Below, piece after piece: positions 34,985-43,149 of a stretch of 64,000 bases of DNA (its first letter is position 1; every line of letters begins with the position of its first letter). The notes under the pieces are model-generated. The model was not told where the DNA came from and searched no databases. It saw only the letters and a list, made by a program, of their open reading frames with translations. Where the stretch lies: NCBI GenBank assembly GCA_963814355.1, contig CAWFCZ010000016.1, forward strand, positions 1 to 64,000, given 5' to 3'. This DNA comes from JADGOV01 sp963814355. Lineage in GTDB: Bacteria > Actinomycetota > Actinomycetes > JADGOV01. A program made the translations under genes and the position numbers.

Positions 34985-36105
34985 GCTCCGGCGATCCGGC
35001 GGGTGCGGCGGCCGGGCTGGGTCAGCGGATCGAGGCGCTGGAGTGCGCGGTGTACCGCTTCCCCACGCCGGCCCCGGAGGGCGACGGCACGCTGAGTTGG
35101 GACGCCACCGTCGCGGTCACCGTGACGGCGCGCGCCGGTGAGGTCAGCGGGCTGGGCTGGACCTACAGCACCGGCGCCGCCGCCGGCGTGGTGCGGGAGC
35201 ATCTGGCTTCGGCCGTCGTCGGGCAATCAGTGGCGGACATCGACGCCTGCTGGTCGGCGATGGTGCGCGGGTGTCGAAACCTCGGCACCCGTGGCCTGGT
35301 GATGCAGGCGGTGTCCGCCGTCGACGTCGCGCTGTGGGACCTCAAGGCGCGCGTCGCCGGGGTCTGCCTGGCGGCGCTGCTCGGCAGCGCCCGGGATGCC
35401 GTGCCGGTGTACGGCAGCGGCGGGTTCGCCACCCTGGACGAGGACCAGCTGCGCGAGCAGGTCGACGGCTGGCTGGCCGCCGGCTGCCGGGCCGTCAAGA
35501 TCAAAGTAGCTGAGTCCTGGGGTACCGAACTGGACCGGGACCTGCGCCGGGTGGACGCCCTGCGCGACCTCGTCGGCGGCGACGTCGAGGTCATGGTCGA
35601 CGCCAACGGCGGGTACAACCGCGGCCAGGCCCGCCGGATGGGCGCGGCGTACGACGACCTGGGGGTGCGCTGGTTCGAGGAACCGGTGACCAGCGATGAC
35701 CTGACCGGGCTGGCCGCCGTCCGCGACGCAGTCCGGTGCGACGTCGCCGCCGGTGAGTACGCCGCCAACGTCTACGACGCGGCGGCACTGTGCCCGGTGG
35801 TGGACTGCCTGCAACTTGACGCCACCCGGTGCGGCGGGTACACCGGCTTCCGTCGCGCCGCCGCGGTGGCGGCCAGCGCCGGGCTGGACGTGTCCGGGCA
35901 CTGCGCTCCTGCGCTGCACCTGCCCATCGCCGCCGCCGTACCCAATCTGCGCCACGTGGAGTGGTTCGTCGACCACGTCCGGCTCGAGCCGCTGCTCCTC
36001 GACGGGGTGCCCGCGGTGGGCGACGGCGTCATGCGGGTCGATCGTGCCGTCGCCGGCCATGGCATGCGGCTGGCTGAGGACGCCGAACGTTGGCGACAGC
36101 CGTAA
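34981..36105 (+). CDS. Enolase-superfamily enzyme (mandelate racemase/muconate lactonizing type)
   Basis: The 374-aa protein has an N-terminal capping domain and a barrel with KIKVAE (the K-x-K pair), MVDANGGYN (metal Asp), WFEEPVTSDD (metal Glu), AAGEYAANVYD (metal Glu) and SGHCAPALH carrying the late His. It could act as racemase or sugar-acid dehydratase; the K-x-K and His arrangement favours the mandelate-racemase subgroup. GTG 34981 overlaps the dehydrogenase stop by 4 bases, implying a shared substrate pathway. Confidence 0.85.
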   Translation: MSSGDPAGAAAGLGQRIEALECAVYRFPTPAPEGDGTLSWDATVAVTVTARAGEVSGLGWTYSTGAAAGVVREHLASAVVGQSVADIDACWSAMVRGCRNLGTRGLVMQAVSAVDVALWDLKARVAGVCLAALLGSARDAVPVYGSGGFATLDEDQLREQVDGWLAAGCRAVKIKVAESWGTELDRDLRRVDALRDLVGGDVEVMVDANGGYNRGQARRMGAAYDDLGVRWFEEPVTSDDLTGLAAVRDAVRCDVAAGEYAANVYDAAALCPVVDCLQLDATRCGGYTGFRRAAAVAASAGLDVSGHCAPALHLPIAAAVPNLRHVEWFVDHVRLEPLLLDGVPAVGDGVMRVDRAVAGHGMRLAEDAERWRQP

Positions 36106-36121
36106 GGGGCGGCGGCCCGCT

Positions 36122-37590
36122 CTATCCCGACTGCTCGGCGTCGGAGAACAGGGCGGCGATCCGGGCGGTGTCCTGCTCGGGGTCGATGAGCAGCAGCACC
36201 TGATCCCCGGCCGCCAGCCGGGTGTCGCCACGGACCGGGACCAGTGAGCCGTCGCGGAGCACGATGGAAACCCAGGTGCCTTCGGTGAGTCCGGGTAGCT
36301 GGCCGACCTCCCGGCCGTCGGCGACCGAACCGGGGGCCACGGTGAGCTGACGGGCGCCATCGGGCTCCTCGCGCAGCCGTACGCCGATGGCAAACGGCTC
36401 CGGCTCGACCACCCTCATCCTGACCTTCAGAAGCCGGGCGACGGTCGGTACGGATGAACCCCTGTCCCAGCACCGACACCATGACGACGATTGTCACGAT
36501 GCCGTACAGCCGTTGGCCGTCGGCCAGCGGCACCAGCAGGCTGCCGAGCAGGAGCGGGACGGCTCCCTTCAGACCGGCGAACATGACGAACGCCCGCTCC
36601 CCGGACCCCAGCGGCGCCAGGAGGAGCAACGAGGTAGGCGACCACCGGCCGAACGACCAGCGCCAGCGCATCACGCCGATCACCAAACCGGGCAACCAGA
36701 CGTCCAGTCGGCCGAGCACGTCGAGGTGCACGGTGAGTCCCAGGTAGGCGAAGGCGACCACCTCGGCGAGGCTCGCGAGCGCGGCGTGGAAGCGTTCGAT
36801 CTCCCGTTTGTACGGGGCCCGCTCGTCGCCGAGCACGACGCCGGCCAGGAAGACCGCCAGGAAGCCCGAGCCGTGGGCGACGGTTGCGGCTCCGAAGAGC
36901 ACACCGGCGCCGACCAGGGTGCGGACCGGATGCAGCCCTTCACCCGGTAGCGGAAGCCGCCGCATGACGACCAGCAGCAGGCGACCGCCGGCGATCCCGA
37001 CGGCCGCGCCGAACCAGCATCTGGAGCACGAACGTGCCGGCCACCTGCCCGAGCGCACCGGCGGAGAGTGACCCGGCGGACAGCAGCGCCGCCATCAGCG
37101 CGATGCCGACCGGGTCGTTCGCGCCCGACTCGCCTTCCAGGACTGTGCCGCTGCGGCCTTCGACCTCCCGCTGACCGAGGACGGAGAACACCACGGCCGG
37201 GTCGGTCGGGGCGATCGCGGTGGCGATCAGTACCGAGACGTACCAGCTGACGCCGAGGATCAGGTGGACCAAGCAGGCTGGCTCCGACGACAGTGGCGAA
37301 GGTGCCGAGTACACCCAGGCTGAGCACCGCCGCGGCCGCCGAGCGCAGCCGTCGCGCGCCGATGTGCATGCCGCCGTCGAACAGGATGACCATCAACGCC
37401 ACGGTCACGACGTGCTCGACCTCTGGGCGCTGGGCTCGGTCACGCTGGGGATGAAGTGCACCACCAGGGCGGCGGCGGCCAGGAAGAAGGCCGGTGCCGG
37501 CACCCGAACCCGCTCGGTGAAGATGTGGGACTCGATCGCGAGCAGGGCGGCCCCGGAGGCGAAGAACACCACCACGCCGAAGGCCAACAT
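36122..37590 (-). pseudogene. K+/H+ antiporter (CvrA/NhaP2-like) with at least four frameshifts
   Basis: Pieces of one CPA1 antiporter lie in successive frames. ATG 37590 opens MLAFGVVVFFASGAALLAIE; near 37425 the frame shifts to VEHVVTVALMVILFDGGMHI; near 37280 to ILGVSWYVSVLIATAIAPTD and GESGANDPVGIALM; near 37020 to FGAAVGIAGGRLLLVVMRRL and onward through GLKGAVPLLLGSLLVPLADG; near 36450 to TVARLLKVRMRVVEPEPFAI, a TrkA-C-like domain ending at 36122. All motifs are present in order, so inactivation is recent or the indels are sequencing errors. Confidence 0.8.
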
Positions 37591-37619
37591 CCCCTCCACC
37601 GGCCGCCTCCTGGCCCCTC

Positions 37620-37663
37620 GAACCGAACGGCATGTCCAACCGAACGGCATGTCGAACCGAACG
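37620..37663. repeat. 17-bp direct repeats
   Basis: GAACCGAACGGCATGTC at 37620-37636 is followed by CAACCGAACGGCATGTC at 37637-37653 and a third partial copy GAACCGAACG at 37654-37663. It lies just upstream of the start of the broken antiporter gene and looks like a slippage product. Confidence 0.75.
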
Positions 37664-37718
37664 CCGACCAGGCTTCCCGGCACTCCGCGTGTCACTCCAG
37701 GCTACCCACTTCGTCTCC

Positions 37719-38792
37719 TCAGTGGGACAGCGCGACCAGTCCCGCGACGCCGAGCACATACAGGGTCAGCACTGCGATGCTGTCGATGCCCAGTCGGGCG
37801 TACTGCTTCACCGGTCGGAAGATCAGCCCGGCCATGTACACGACGGTGAGCAGGGCGCCGAGTCCGGTGAGGTAGATATCGGAGCGATGCGCGTTCGGTA
37901 GCACCGCCTTGCCGGAGACCAGCACGGCCAGCAGGAACAGCACCGGCAGGAAGGCGTTGCCGCCGAATATGTCGCCGAAGGCTAGCTTGTAGTCCCCCTC
38001 CCGCGCCGACGTGAGCCCGGTACTGAGCTCGGGCAGCGAGGTCGCTGCGGCCAGGACCGTGGCTCCGAAGAGCACCCCGGACAGCCCGATGTGATCCGCG
38101 GCCGCTGACCCGCTCTCCTCCGCCAGCGCGCCGGCGACCAAGGTGGCCAGCGCGGCAATCCCGAATGCCGACGCGGCCCGGGCGGTACTGACCCCCTGGC
38201 GAGTGGCGTCCCGGGCGTGCTGTACCTGCGAGTGCCCGCGTGGCTTCGACTGGCTGTCCGGGGCTTCGCCGCTGCGCGACCAGGGCAGCTCCTTGCCGGC
38301 CCGCTGGGTCAGCAGCAGCCCGACCACCCACAGCGCCGTGATCAGAACGGTGGCGGGGGTGAGCCGGAAGCGGACCAGGTTCGCAGGCAGCTGGGTGCCC
38401 ATCACCACGGCGACCAGCACGGCGAGCACCACGCCACCCTCGATGACCAGGGTCAGGCTGGCCGCATGGTAGGTCAGCGAGCGCCGCTCGCGCACACCGA
38501 ACGCGTCCAGCGCCACCAGGACGACGGTCTGAACGGCGATGCCGCCCAGGATGTTGCTTACCGCGACATCGAGCTGCCCGGCCGCCGCGGCGCTGTAGGT
38601 GATGGCGATCTCGGGCAGGTTCGTGGCCACCGCGAGCAGGATCAGGCCACCGAGTGCCCGTCCGAGGTGTAGCCGGTCAGCCAGCACGTCGGTGTTGTTC
38701 GACAGGAAGATCCCGGCGACCCAGATGGTGGCCGCACTGGCCAGGAAGATCAGGAGTTGCGCCCAGAAGGGCAGATCGGGCAGCAGGTTCAT
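37719..38792 (-). CDS. Sodium/calcium exchanger family (CaCA) membrane protein
   Basis: The 357-aa protein has the two inverted alpha-repeats of CaCA exchangers: ATNLPEIAITYSAAAAGQL near residue 55 and ATSLPELSTGLTSAREGDY near residue 245, each with the metal-binding acidic residue. About ten to eleven hydrophobic segments flank a polar cytoplasmic loop rich in Ser/Arg/His. It probably exchanges Ca2+ or another cation for H+ or Na+. Its ATG overlaps the stop of the GH15 gene (ATGA). Confidence 0.85.
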   Translation of the reverse strand: MNLLPDLPFWAQLLIFLASAATIWVAGIFLSNNTDVLADRLHLGRALGGLILLAVATNLPEIAITYSAAAAGQLDVAVSNILGGIAVQTVVLVALDAFGVRERRSLTYHAASLTLVIEGGVVLAVLVAVVMGTQLPANLVRFRLTPATVLITALWVVGLLLTQRAGKELPWSRSGEAPDSQSKPRGHSQVQHARDATRQGVSTARAASAFGIAALATLVAGALAEESGSAAADHIGLSGVLFGATVLAAATSLPELSTGLTSAREGDYKLAFGDIFGGNAFLPVLFLLAVLVSGKAVLPNAHRSDIYLTGLGALLTVVYMAGLIFRPVKQYARLGIDSIAVLTLYVLGVAGLVALSH

Positions 38793-40543
38793 AAGCCGAC
38801 CCGCTCAAGCCGAGCAGCCGTCTCGATGAGCAGGGCATGGACGAAGGCCTGCGGCAGGTTCCCGCGCAGCTGCCGCTGGCTGACGTCGAACTCCTCGGTG
38901 AGCAGCCCGGGAGGGCCGCAGGCGGCCCGGGTCCTTTCGAACCAACCGGTCGCGGCCGCCGGGTCCCCGTGGTCGAGGAGGGACAGGGCTACCAGGAAGC
39001 CGCAGAGCAGGAACGCTCCTTCGGCCACGGCGAGCGGCTGCTCGCCGTGGCGGAAGCGGTAGCAGTAGCCGTCCTGCACCAAATCGTCGAGCACGGCCGC
39101 CAGGGTGGCGGCGCTACGCGGGTCGGACGGCGGCAACAGCCCGCGTACCGCCGGCAGCAGGAGGGCGGCATCGACCCGCGGATCGTCCGGGGAACGCTGC
39201 CACCGCCCGGAAGGGTGCAGGCCGCGGGCGGCGGCGTCGGCGACGATCCGGTCCGCCAGCGCCGCCCACCCCGAGGCCTGCCCGCCGGCCCGGGGCAGCC
39301 GGGACGCCGCCTTCAGCCCGGCGGCGCACTGCAGCCGGGACTGGGTCCACAGCTGCGGGTCGAGTTCCCAGATCCCGGCGTCCGGTTCGCCGTGTCGGGC
39401 CTCGATCGCCGCCACCGCGGTGCGCAACGCGGTCCAACCGTCCGAGTCCAGCCGGTCGGCGCGTTCGGCCGCGCTGAGCAGCAGCACCGCGTCACCGAAG
39501 GCGTCGAGCTGGAACTGGCTGGTGACCCAGTTACCGACCACGTCCGCCCCGCCGGGGTACCCGGGGAGGTTGAGCCGGGACTGATCCGGCACCGGGCTGC
39601 CGTCCACCCGGTATGCGGGCGCCAGGCTCGGGCCGTGCTCGAGCAGCCGGCCGGTGACGAAGCGGGTCGAGGCATCCAGCAGCGTGAGATCCGGGCCGTC
39701 AGCGACCGCCTGACCGGCGAAGCACTGGTCGCGGATCCAGGCGTACCGGTAGTCGTAGTTCCGCCCGGCGGCGGCCCGTTCCGGCAGGCCGAGCGTGGCG
39801 GCCGCCACCATCGCGCCGGAGGAGCTGGTGAGCCCATTGAGCACGGCGTGCGCGTGCCGGACGTCGCGGGCGGCGTGCCCGAGCTGCGCCCGGGGCGGCA
39901 GCCGGCGGCGCCAGCTCTCCTCCACCGCCGCCCAGGCCGCGTCGGTCGGCGGCGCTGCGACGCCAGCGGACTCGGCGATTGCCAGCACCAGGTCACGAGT
40001 CTCGCCGGCCGGCAGCCGCACCTCGGCCTCCAGATCGTGATGCCGGCCGTCCCGTACGACGACCGCCTCCGGGGCACCGGCCCAGCAGAACGACCCGGCC
40101 CCGAGCCGACCCCGCCAGCACCCGTCGCTGTCCAGGCGCAGGTCCCGGACCCCGGTGGAGCCGAAGTCGGTCCGCAGCGCGAGTCGTACCCGGATCACGG
40201 CCGGGGACTGCAAGGCGCTGACCCGGCGGACGATGACCGCCTGATCCGGGCGGCCCGGAACGGTCAGCGCGTCCCGGCACTCGACCCGCCCACTGGTTGT
40301 CGTCCACCGGTTACGCCAGATCAGGGTGCCATCGTCGTAGTGCCCACCCCAGACCGAGGCTTCCACCGGACGCACGGCGTAGCCGCCCCCGCCGCCGACC
40401 AGGGAGGCGAACACCGCCGCGCTGTCCCAGCGCGGGAAGCACAGCCACACCATCGCACCGTCCGGACCGATCAGCGCACCGCGTTCCCCGTCCGCGATCA
40501 GCGCGTACTCCCGCAGGACGTGCGGTTGCCAGGCGAAGCTCAC
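38789..40543 (-). CDS. Glycoside hydrolase family 15 (glucoamylase/trehalase-like)
   Basis: The 584-aa protein has an N-terminal beta-sandwich (ALIADGERGALIGPDGAMVW, LCFPRWDSAAVF) and an (alpha/alpha)6 barrel with NYDYRYAWIRDQCFAG, the general acid/base region near GIWELDPQLWTQSRL and the late motif GLLTEEFDVSQRQLRGNLPQ carrying the second Glu. Related actinobacterial enzymes include trehalases and glucan glucohydrolases; the substrate is not certain. No signal peptide, so it is cytoplasmic. GTG/ATG choice at 40543 follows the family N-terminus. Translationally coupled to the cation exchanger, an odd partner. Confidence 0.85.
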   Translation of the reverse strand: MSFAWQPHVLREYALIADGERGALIGPDGAMVWLCFPRWDSAAVFASLVGGGGGYAVRPVEASVWGGHYDDGTLIWRNRWTTTSGRVECRDALTVPGRPDQAVIVRRVSALQSPAVIRVRLALRTDFGSTGVRDLRLDSDGCWRGRLGAGSFCWAGAPEAVVVRDGRHHDLEAEVRLPAGETRDLVLAIAESAGVAAPPTDAAWAAVEESWRRRLPPRAQLGHAARDVRHAHAVLNGLTSSSGAMVAAATLGLPERAAAGRNYDYRYAWIRDQCFAGQAVADGPDLTLLDASTRFVTGRLLEHGPSLAPAYRVDGSPVPDQSRLNLPGYPGGADVVGNWVTSQFQLDAFGDAVLLLSAAERADRLDSDGWTALRTAVAAIEARHGEPDAGIWELDPQLWTQSRLQCAAGLKAASRLPRAGGQASGWAALADRIVADAAARGLHPSGRWQRSPDDPRVDAALLLPAVRGLLPPSDPRSAATLAAVLDDLVQDGYCYRFRHGEQPLAVAEGAFLLCGFLVALSLLDHGDPAAATGWFERTRAACGPPGLLTEEFDVSQRQLRGNLPQAFVHALLIETAARLERVGL

Positions 40544-40814
40544 CCGCGGAACGTACCCCTCTTTCAGATGGCTTACGTTGCTGCCGCCCCCGTAGTCATA
40601 CCCCAGACGTCACCCGGCAAGGACACGCGGCTCACGACCTTGCGCGTTTGGGGTGCAGATGGCTCATGACGGCGAACTCCAGCGGAGTCAAGGCCATTCG
40701 TTCGTCGCGGAGGAGCAACTCACTCGGTTCTGGTTCCAGCGCTACGGCGTCCTGAGGTCCGGCGTGCCCGCATCCGCGACCTGGTGGACGCTCGGAGCCC
40801 TGACTCTTGGAAAG
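40544..40814. other. Intergenic region between GH15 and the glycan operon
   Basis: A 271-base gap holding the GH15 promoter and the 3' end of the glycan operon. I see no supported gene. A Leu/Gly-rich plus frame from 40653 is not recognised and is likely spurious. No clear terminator hairpin with T-run is present. Confidence 0.4.
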
Positions 40815-41222
40815 CTAGGTGGCGCCGGTGGCGGAGCGCCTCAGCTCGGGCGCCGGGTTGGGCATCGCGTCGGCCGGCCCAGGTTCGGGCAACGCCATGA
40901 CACCCGCGCCGGAATACGGTCGCGGCCGTCGCGCCACCGGAGCCCCGGAACCACCACCGCGGCCGCGGTAGACCAACACGCCGTTGACCGGATCGGGTGC
41001 CAGCTCGAGGGCCGCACGCACCGCAGGCAGGACCCGGAACGCCTCGACGGCGACGTCGTGGGGGAAGCAGGCCTCGAACGCGACGCCGAAGCCGAACTCG
41101 TGCCACTCCCAGTACACCGCACCCGCCGAGATGGCACCGGAGACGATGGAGTCGGCGTGGCGGTCCCGCCACAGCCAGGCGGCATGCGCCTCGTCGAAGA
41201 TCTCGATGGTCAGCCACTCCAT
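40815..41222 (-). CDS. Hypothetical protein
   Basis: The 135-aa product starts MEWLTIEIFDEAHAAWLWRD and contains YWEWHEFGFGVAFEACFPHD and FRVLPAVRAALELAPDPV, then a Gly/Arg/Pro-rich low-complexity tail. The first 85 residues look folded; I do not recognise the family. ATG 41222 lacks a strong ribosome-binding site. It lies 68 bases downstream of the polytopic transferase-like gene on the same strand and is the last gene of that run. Confidence 0.55.
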   Translation of the reverse strand: MEWLTIEIFDEAHAAWLWRDRHADSIVSGAISAGAVYWEWHEFGFGVAFEACFPHDVAVEAFRVLPAVRAALELAPDPVNGVLVYRGRGGGSGAPVARRPRPYSGAGVMALPEPGPADAMPNPAPELRRSATGAT

Positions 41223-41290
41223 ACGGTGACGGTAGCCCCGCCGCGGCGTTTTCGGAAGGTGCGACGCGACGACCCGGCCTTCCGCGCCGG

Positions 41291-42580
41291 TCACCACAGC
41301 GACAGCACGAGCACCTGCACCGTGATCGCGACCAGCGCCTGAGCGGCGAGCCACCGTCGGGAGGAGGGCAGCGCGGCGGCGGCGACGAGCAGCCAGGGAG
41401 CGAATGGCAGCCAGATCCGCTCGACCTCCCCGCGCTCGAAGCCGCCCAGGTCGCTGGCGACGACGGCGAGGAGTACCGCGCCCAGGACCGGCCACAGCCG
41501 GCGGTCGGATGGCCCGGTGGCTCCGGCGGCGGTGGCCGGGCCGACGAGGACGGCGAGCAGCGCGAGGTCGGCGAGCAGGAAATACCCGTACGGCCGGATC
41601 GGGCCGACTCCGGCCGCCCACGCGGTCCGGGTGGCGGACAACCCGTCGGGCCACCAGAACCCGCCGGCGGTGAAGGCCACCGCGACGATCGCCACGCCGG
41701 CCGCGGCCACCGGCAGCGACCGGCGGCGGTCCCGGGCGGCGACCAGCGCCAGCGGTCCGATCGCCACCAGGGCATAGGACAGGTACAGCGCGAAGCCGAG
41801 CAGCAGGCCCCCGGCCAAGGCGAGCAGCCGGCCCCGGTCGGCCAGACAGAGCACCGCGACACCCCACGCGGTAACGCCGAGAAAGAGGGCGTCCATGCTG
41901 CTGGCCACCCACAGCGCGGTCGGCGCCAGCACCAGGAACGGCAGTGCCCGCCGGGCGCTCGCCTCGTCGGCCAGCCGACGGACCACGATCGCGACCGCGG
42001 CGACCGCCGAGGAACCGGCGGCGATGACCAGCACCGCCTCCCACCGTGCCCCGCGCAGACCGAGGCGGGTCAGCGCCTCCAGCACGAGCACCGGCCCGGG
42101 CGGATGTCCCTGGGTGTGGATCGAGTACGTCGGCAGGTCCGCGGTGAACGTCCGCAGGAACGGGCGGACGCCATGCCGCAGCGCAGGCAGCGTGGAGCGG
42201 TATTCCCAGGTGTCCTGCAGCGGGGTCCACAGCCGCGACCACCTGTCGGTCGCCGCGAGCACCACCGCCCAGCCGGCGGCCGCCAGCCACGAAGCCGCAA
42301 GCAGTCGCCGCCACGGCCAGCGCGCGGCGGCCACCGGCAGGACCCCGATCAGCAACGCCGCGACCACGAGGGGCGCCACCCAGCGGATCGGTGGCACCAG
42401 CCGGAAGTGTCCGACGAAGGGCGGGACGTTGCCCAGCTTCAGCCGGCGATCGGGCTCCGAGGCCAACCCGATTCCCACCGCGGCGGCCACCAGGAGGGCC
42501 CAGCCGAGCACGGCCAGCAGTACGGGCCGGCTGCGGATGACCGACGTGGGTTCTGTTCGTACGGTCTGCGATCCGGCCAC
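41291..42580 (-). CDS. Polytopic membrane protein, probable GT-C-type glycosyltransferase
   Basis: The 429-aa protein has about twelve hydrophobic segments. Between helices near the N-terminus it has DTWEYRSTLPALRHGVRPF, then IHTQGHPPGPVLVLEAL. A loop Asp/Glu followed by HPPG is typical of lipid-linked GT-C transferases (GT39/GT83/GT87 type), which use polyprenyl-phosphate sugars at the outer membrane face. Start GTG 42580 lies two bases after the stop of the preceding gene, implying coupling. Sugar donor and acceptor are unknown. Confidence 0.6.
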   Translation of the reverse strand: MAGSQTVRTEPTSVIRSRPVLLAVLGWALLVAAAVGIGLASEPDRRLKLGNVPPFVGHFRLVPPIRWVAPLVVAALLIGVLPVAAARWPWRRLLAASWLAAAGWAVVLAATDRWSRLWTPLQDTWEYRSTLPALRHGVRPFLRTFTADLPTYSIHTQGHPPGPVLVLEALTRLGLRGARWEAVLVIAAGSSAVAAVAIVVRRLADEASARRALPFLVLAPTALWVASSMDALFLGVTAWGVAVLCLADRGRLLALAGGLLLGFALYLSYALVAIGPLALVAARDRRRSLPVAAAGVAIVAVAFTAGGFWWPDGLSATRTAWAAGVGPIRPYGYFLLADLALLAVLVGPATAAGATGPSDRRLWPVLGAVLLAVVASDLGGFERGEVERIWLPFAPWLLVAAAALPSSRRWLAAQALVAITVQVLVLSLW

Positions 42581-42582
42581 GG

Positions 42583-43041
42583 TCAACTGACGCGGCGGCG
42601 CCGGCGCAGCCGCAGGGCGAGGACCAGCGCCGAGCCGGCGAACAGGGCGGCGCTGATCAGCAGCCAGCGGGCCAGGTAACCGGACGTGGACAGGCCGGTG
42701 GCCGACCGGTAGGTGTCGCTGAGCCGGAAGATCGAGGGGAACCAGACCAACAGCAGCAGCCCGCTGCCCAGCGCCGGAACGCGGACGTGGTTCAGCCACG
42801 GCACCGCCGACGGTGACGGGCCGGACCGGCGCCACAGCGCCGTCAGGGAGCGGTCGGCGATCGCGTAGAGCGGCAGCAGGAGGAGGTCGTGCGCCACCGC
42901 GGCCCCGACGAACCACACCGCGATCGCCAGTGGCCGAGCGTGCGCGAGCGGGCGGACGGCGTACCCGGCGAGACAGAACGCGGCGAGCGACGCGAGCAGG
43001 TGCAGCGGCCCGGCGCCGTACCAGCGGCGGAGCCGGCTCAT
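42583..43041 (-). CDS. Small polytopic membrane protein
   Basis: The product of 152-160 aa has four hydrophobic segments (PLHLLASLAAFCLAGYAV, LAIAVWFVGAAVAHDLLLLP, a helix at VPALGSGLLLLVWFPSIF and ARWLLISAALFAGSALVLAL) and an Arg-rich end RLRRRRRVS. I do not recognise a characterised family. ATG 43041 is the likely start; GTG 43065 in frame lies inside the tandem repeat. It sits between the oxidoreductase and the GT-C-like gene in the operon. Confidence 0.65.
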   Translation of the reverse strand: MSRLRRWYGAGPLHLLASLAAFCLAGYAVRPLAHARPLAIAVWFVGAAVAHDLLLLPLYAIADRSLTALWRRSGPSPSAVPWLNHVRVPALGSGLLLLVWFPSIFRLSDTYRSATGLSTSGYLARWLLISAALFAGSALVLALRLRRRRRVS

Positions 43042-43050
43042 CCGGTCGGT

Positions 43051-43149
43051 TCGGTTCACAGTCACGTCAGTCGGTTCACGGTCACGTCAGTCGGTTCACG
43101 ATCACGTCAGTCGGTTCACGGTCAGGTCAGTCGTTCGCGGTCATGTCAG
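43051..43149. repeat. 20-bp tandem repeat at a gene junction
   Basis: Four 20-base units beginning TCGGTTCAC and ending CAG run from 43051 to 43130 (consensus TCGGTTCACGGTCACGTCAG, with one or two changes each), followed by a degenerate 19-base copy to 43149. The array fills the gap between the oxidoreductase stop (43141-43143, inside the last copy) and the next gene start, and is in neither reading frame. Probably variable in copy number. Confidence 0.9.

Noticed and set aside
40653..41342. 229-aa plus ORF near the GH15 promoter
   Set aside because: Low-complexity sequence mostly antisense to the hypothetical gene at 40815-41222; no family pattern.
43051..43149. Tandem array considered as a CRISPR
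   Set aside because: Units are contiguous with no unique spacers and no cas genes nearby.
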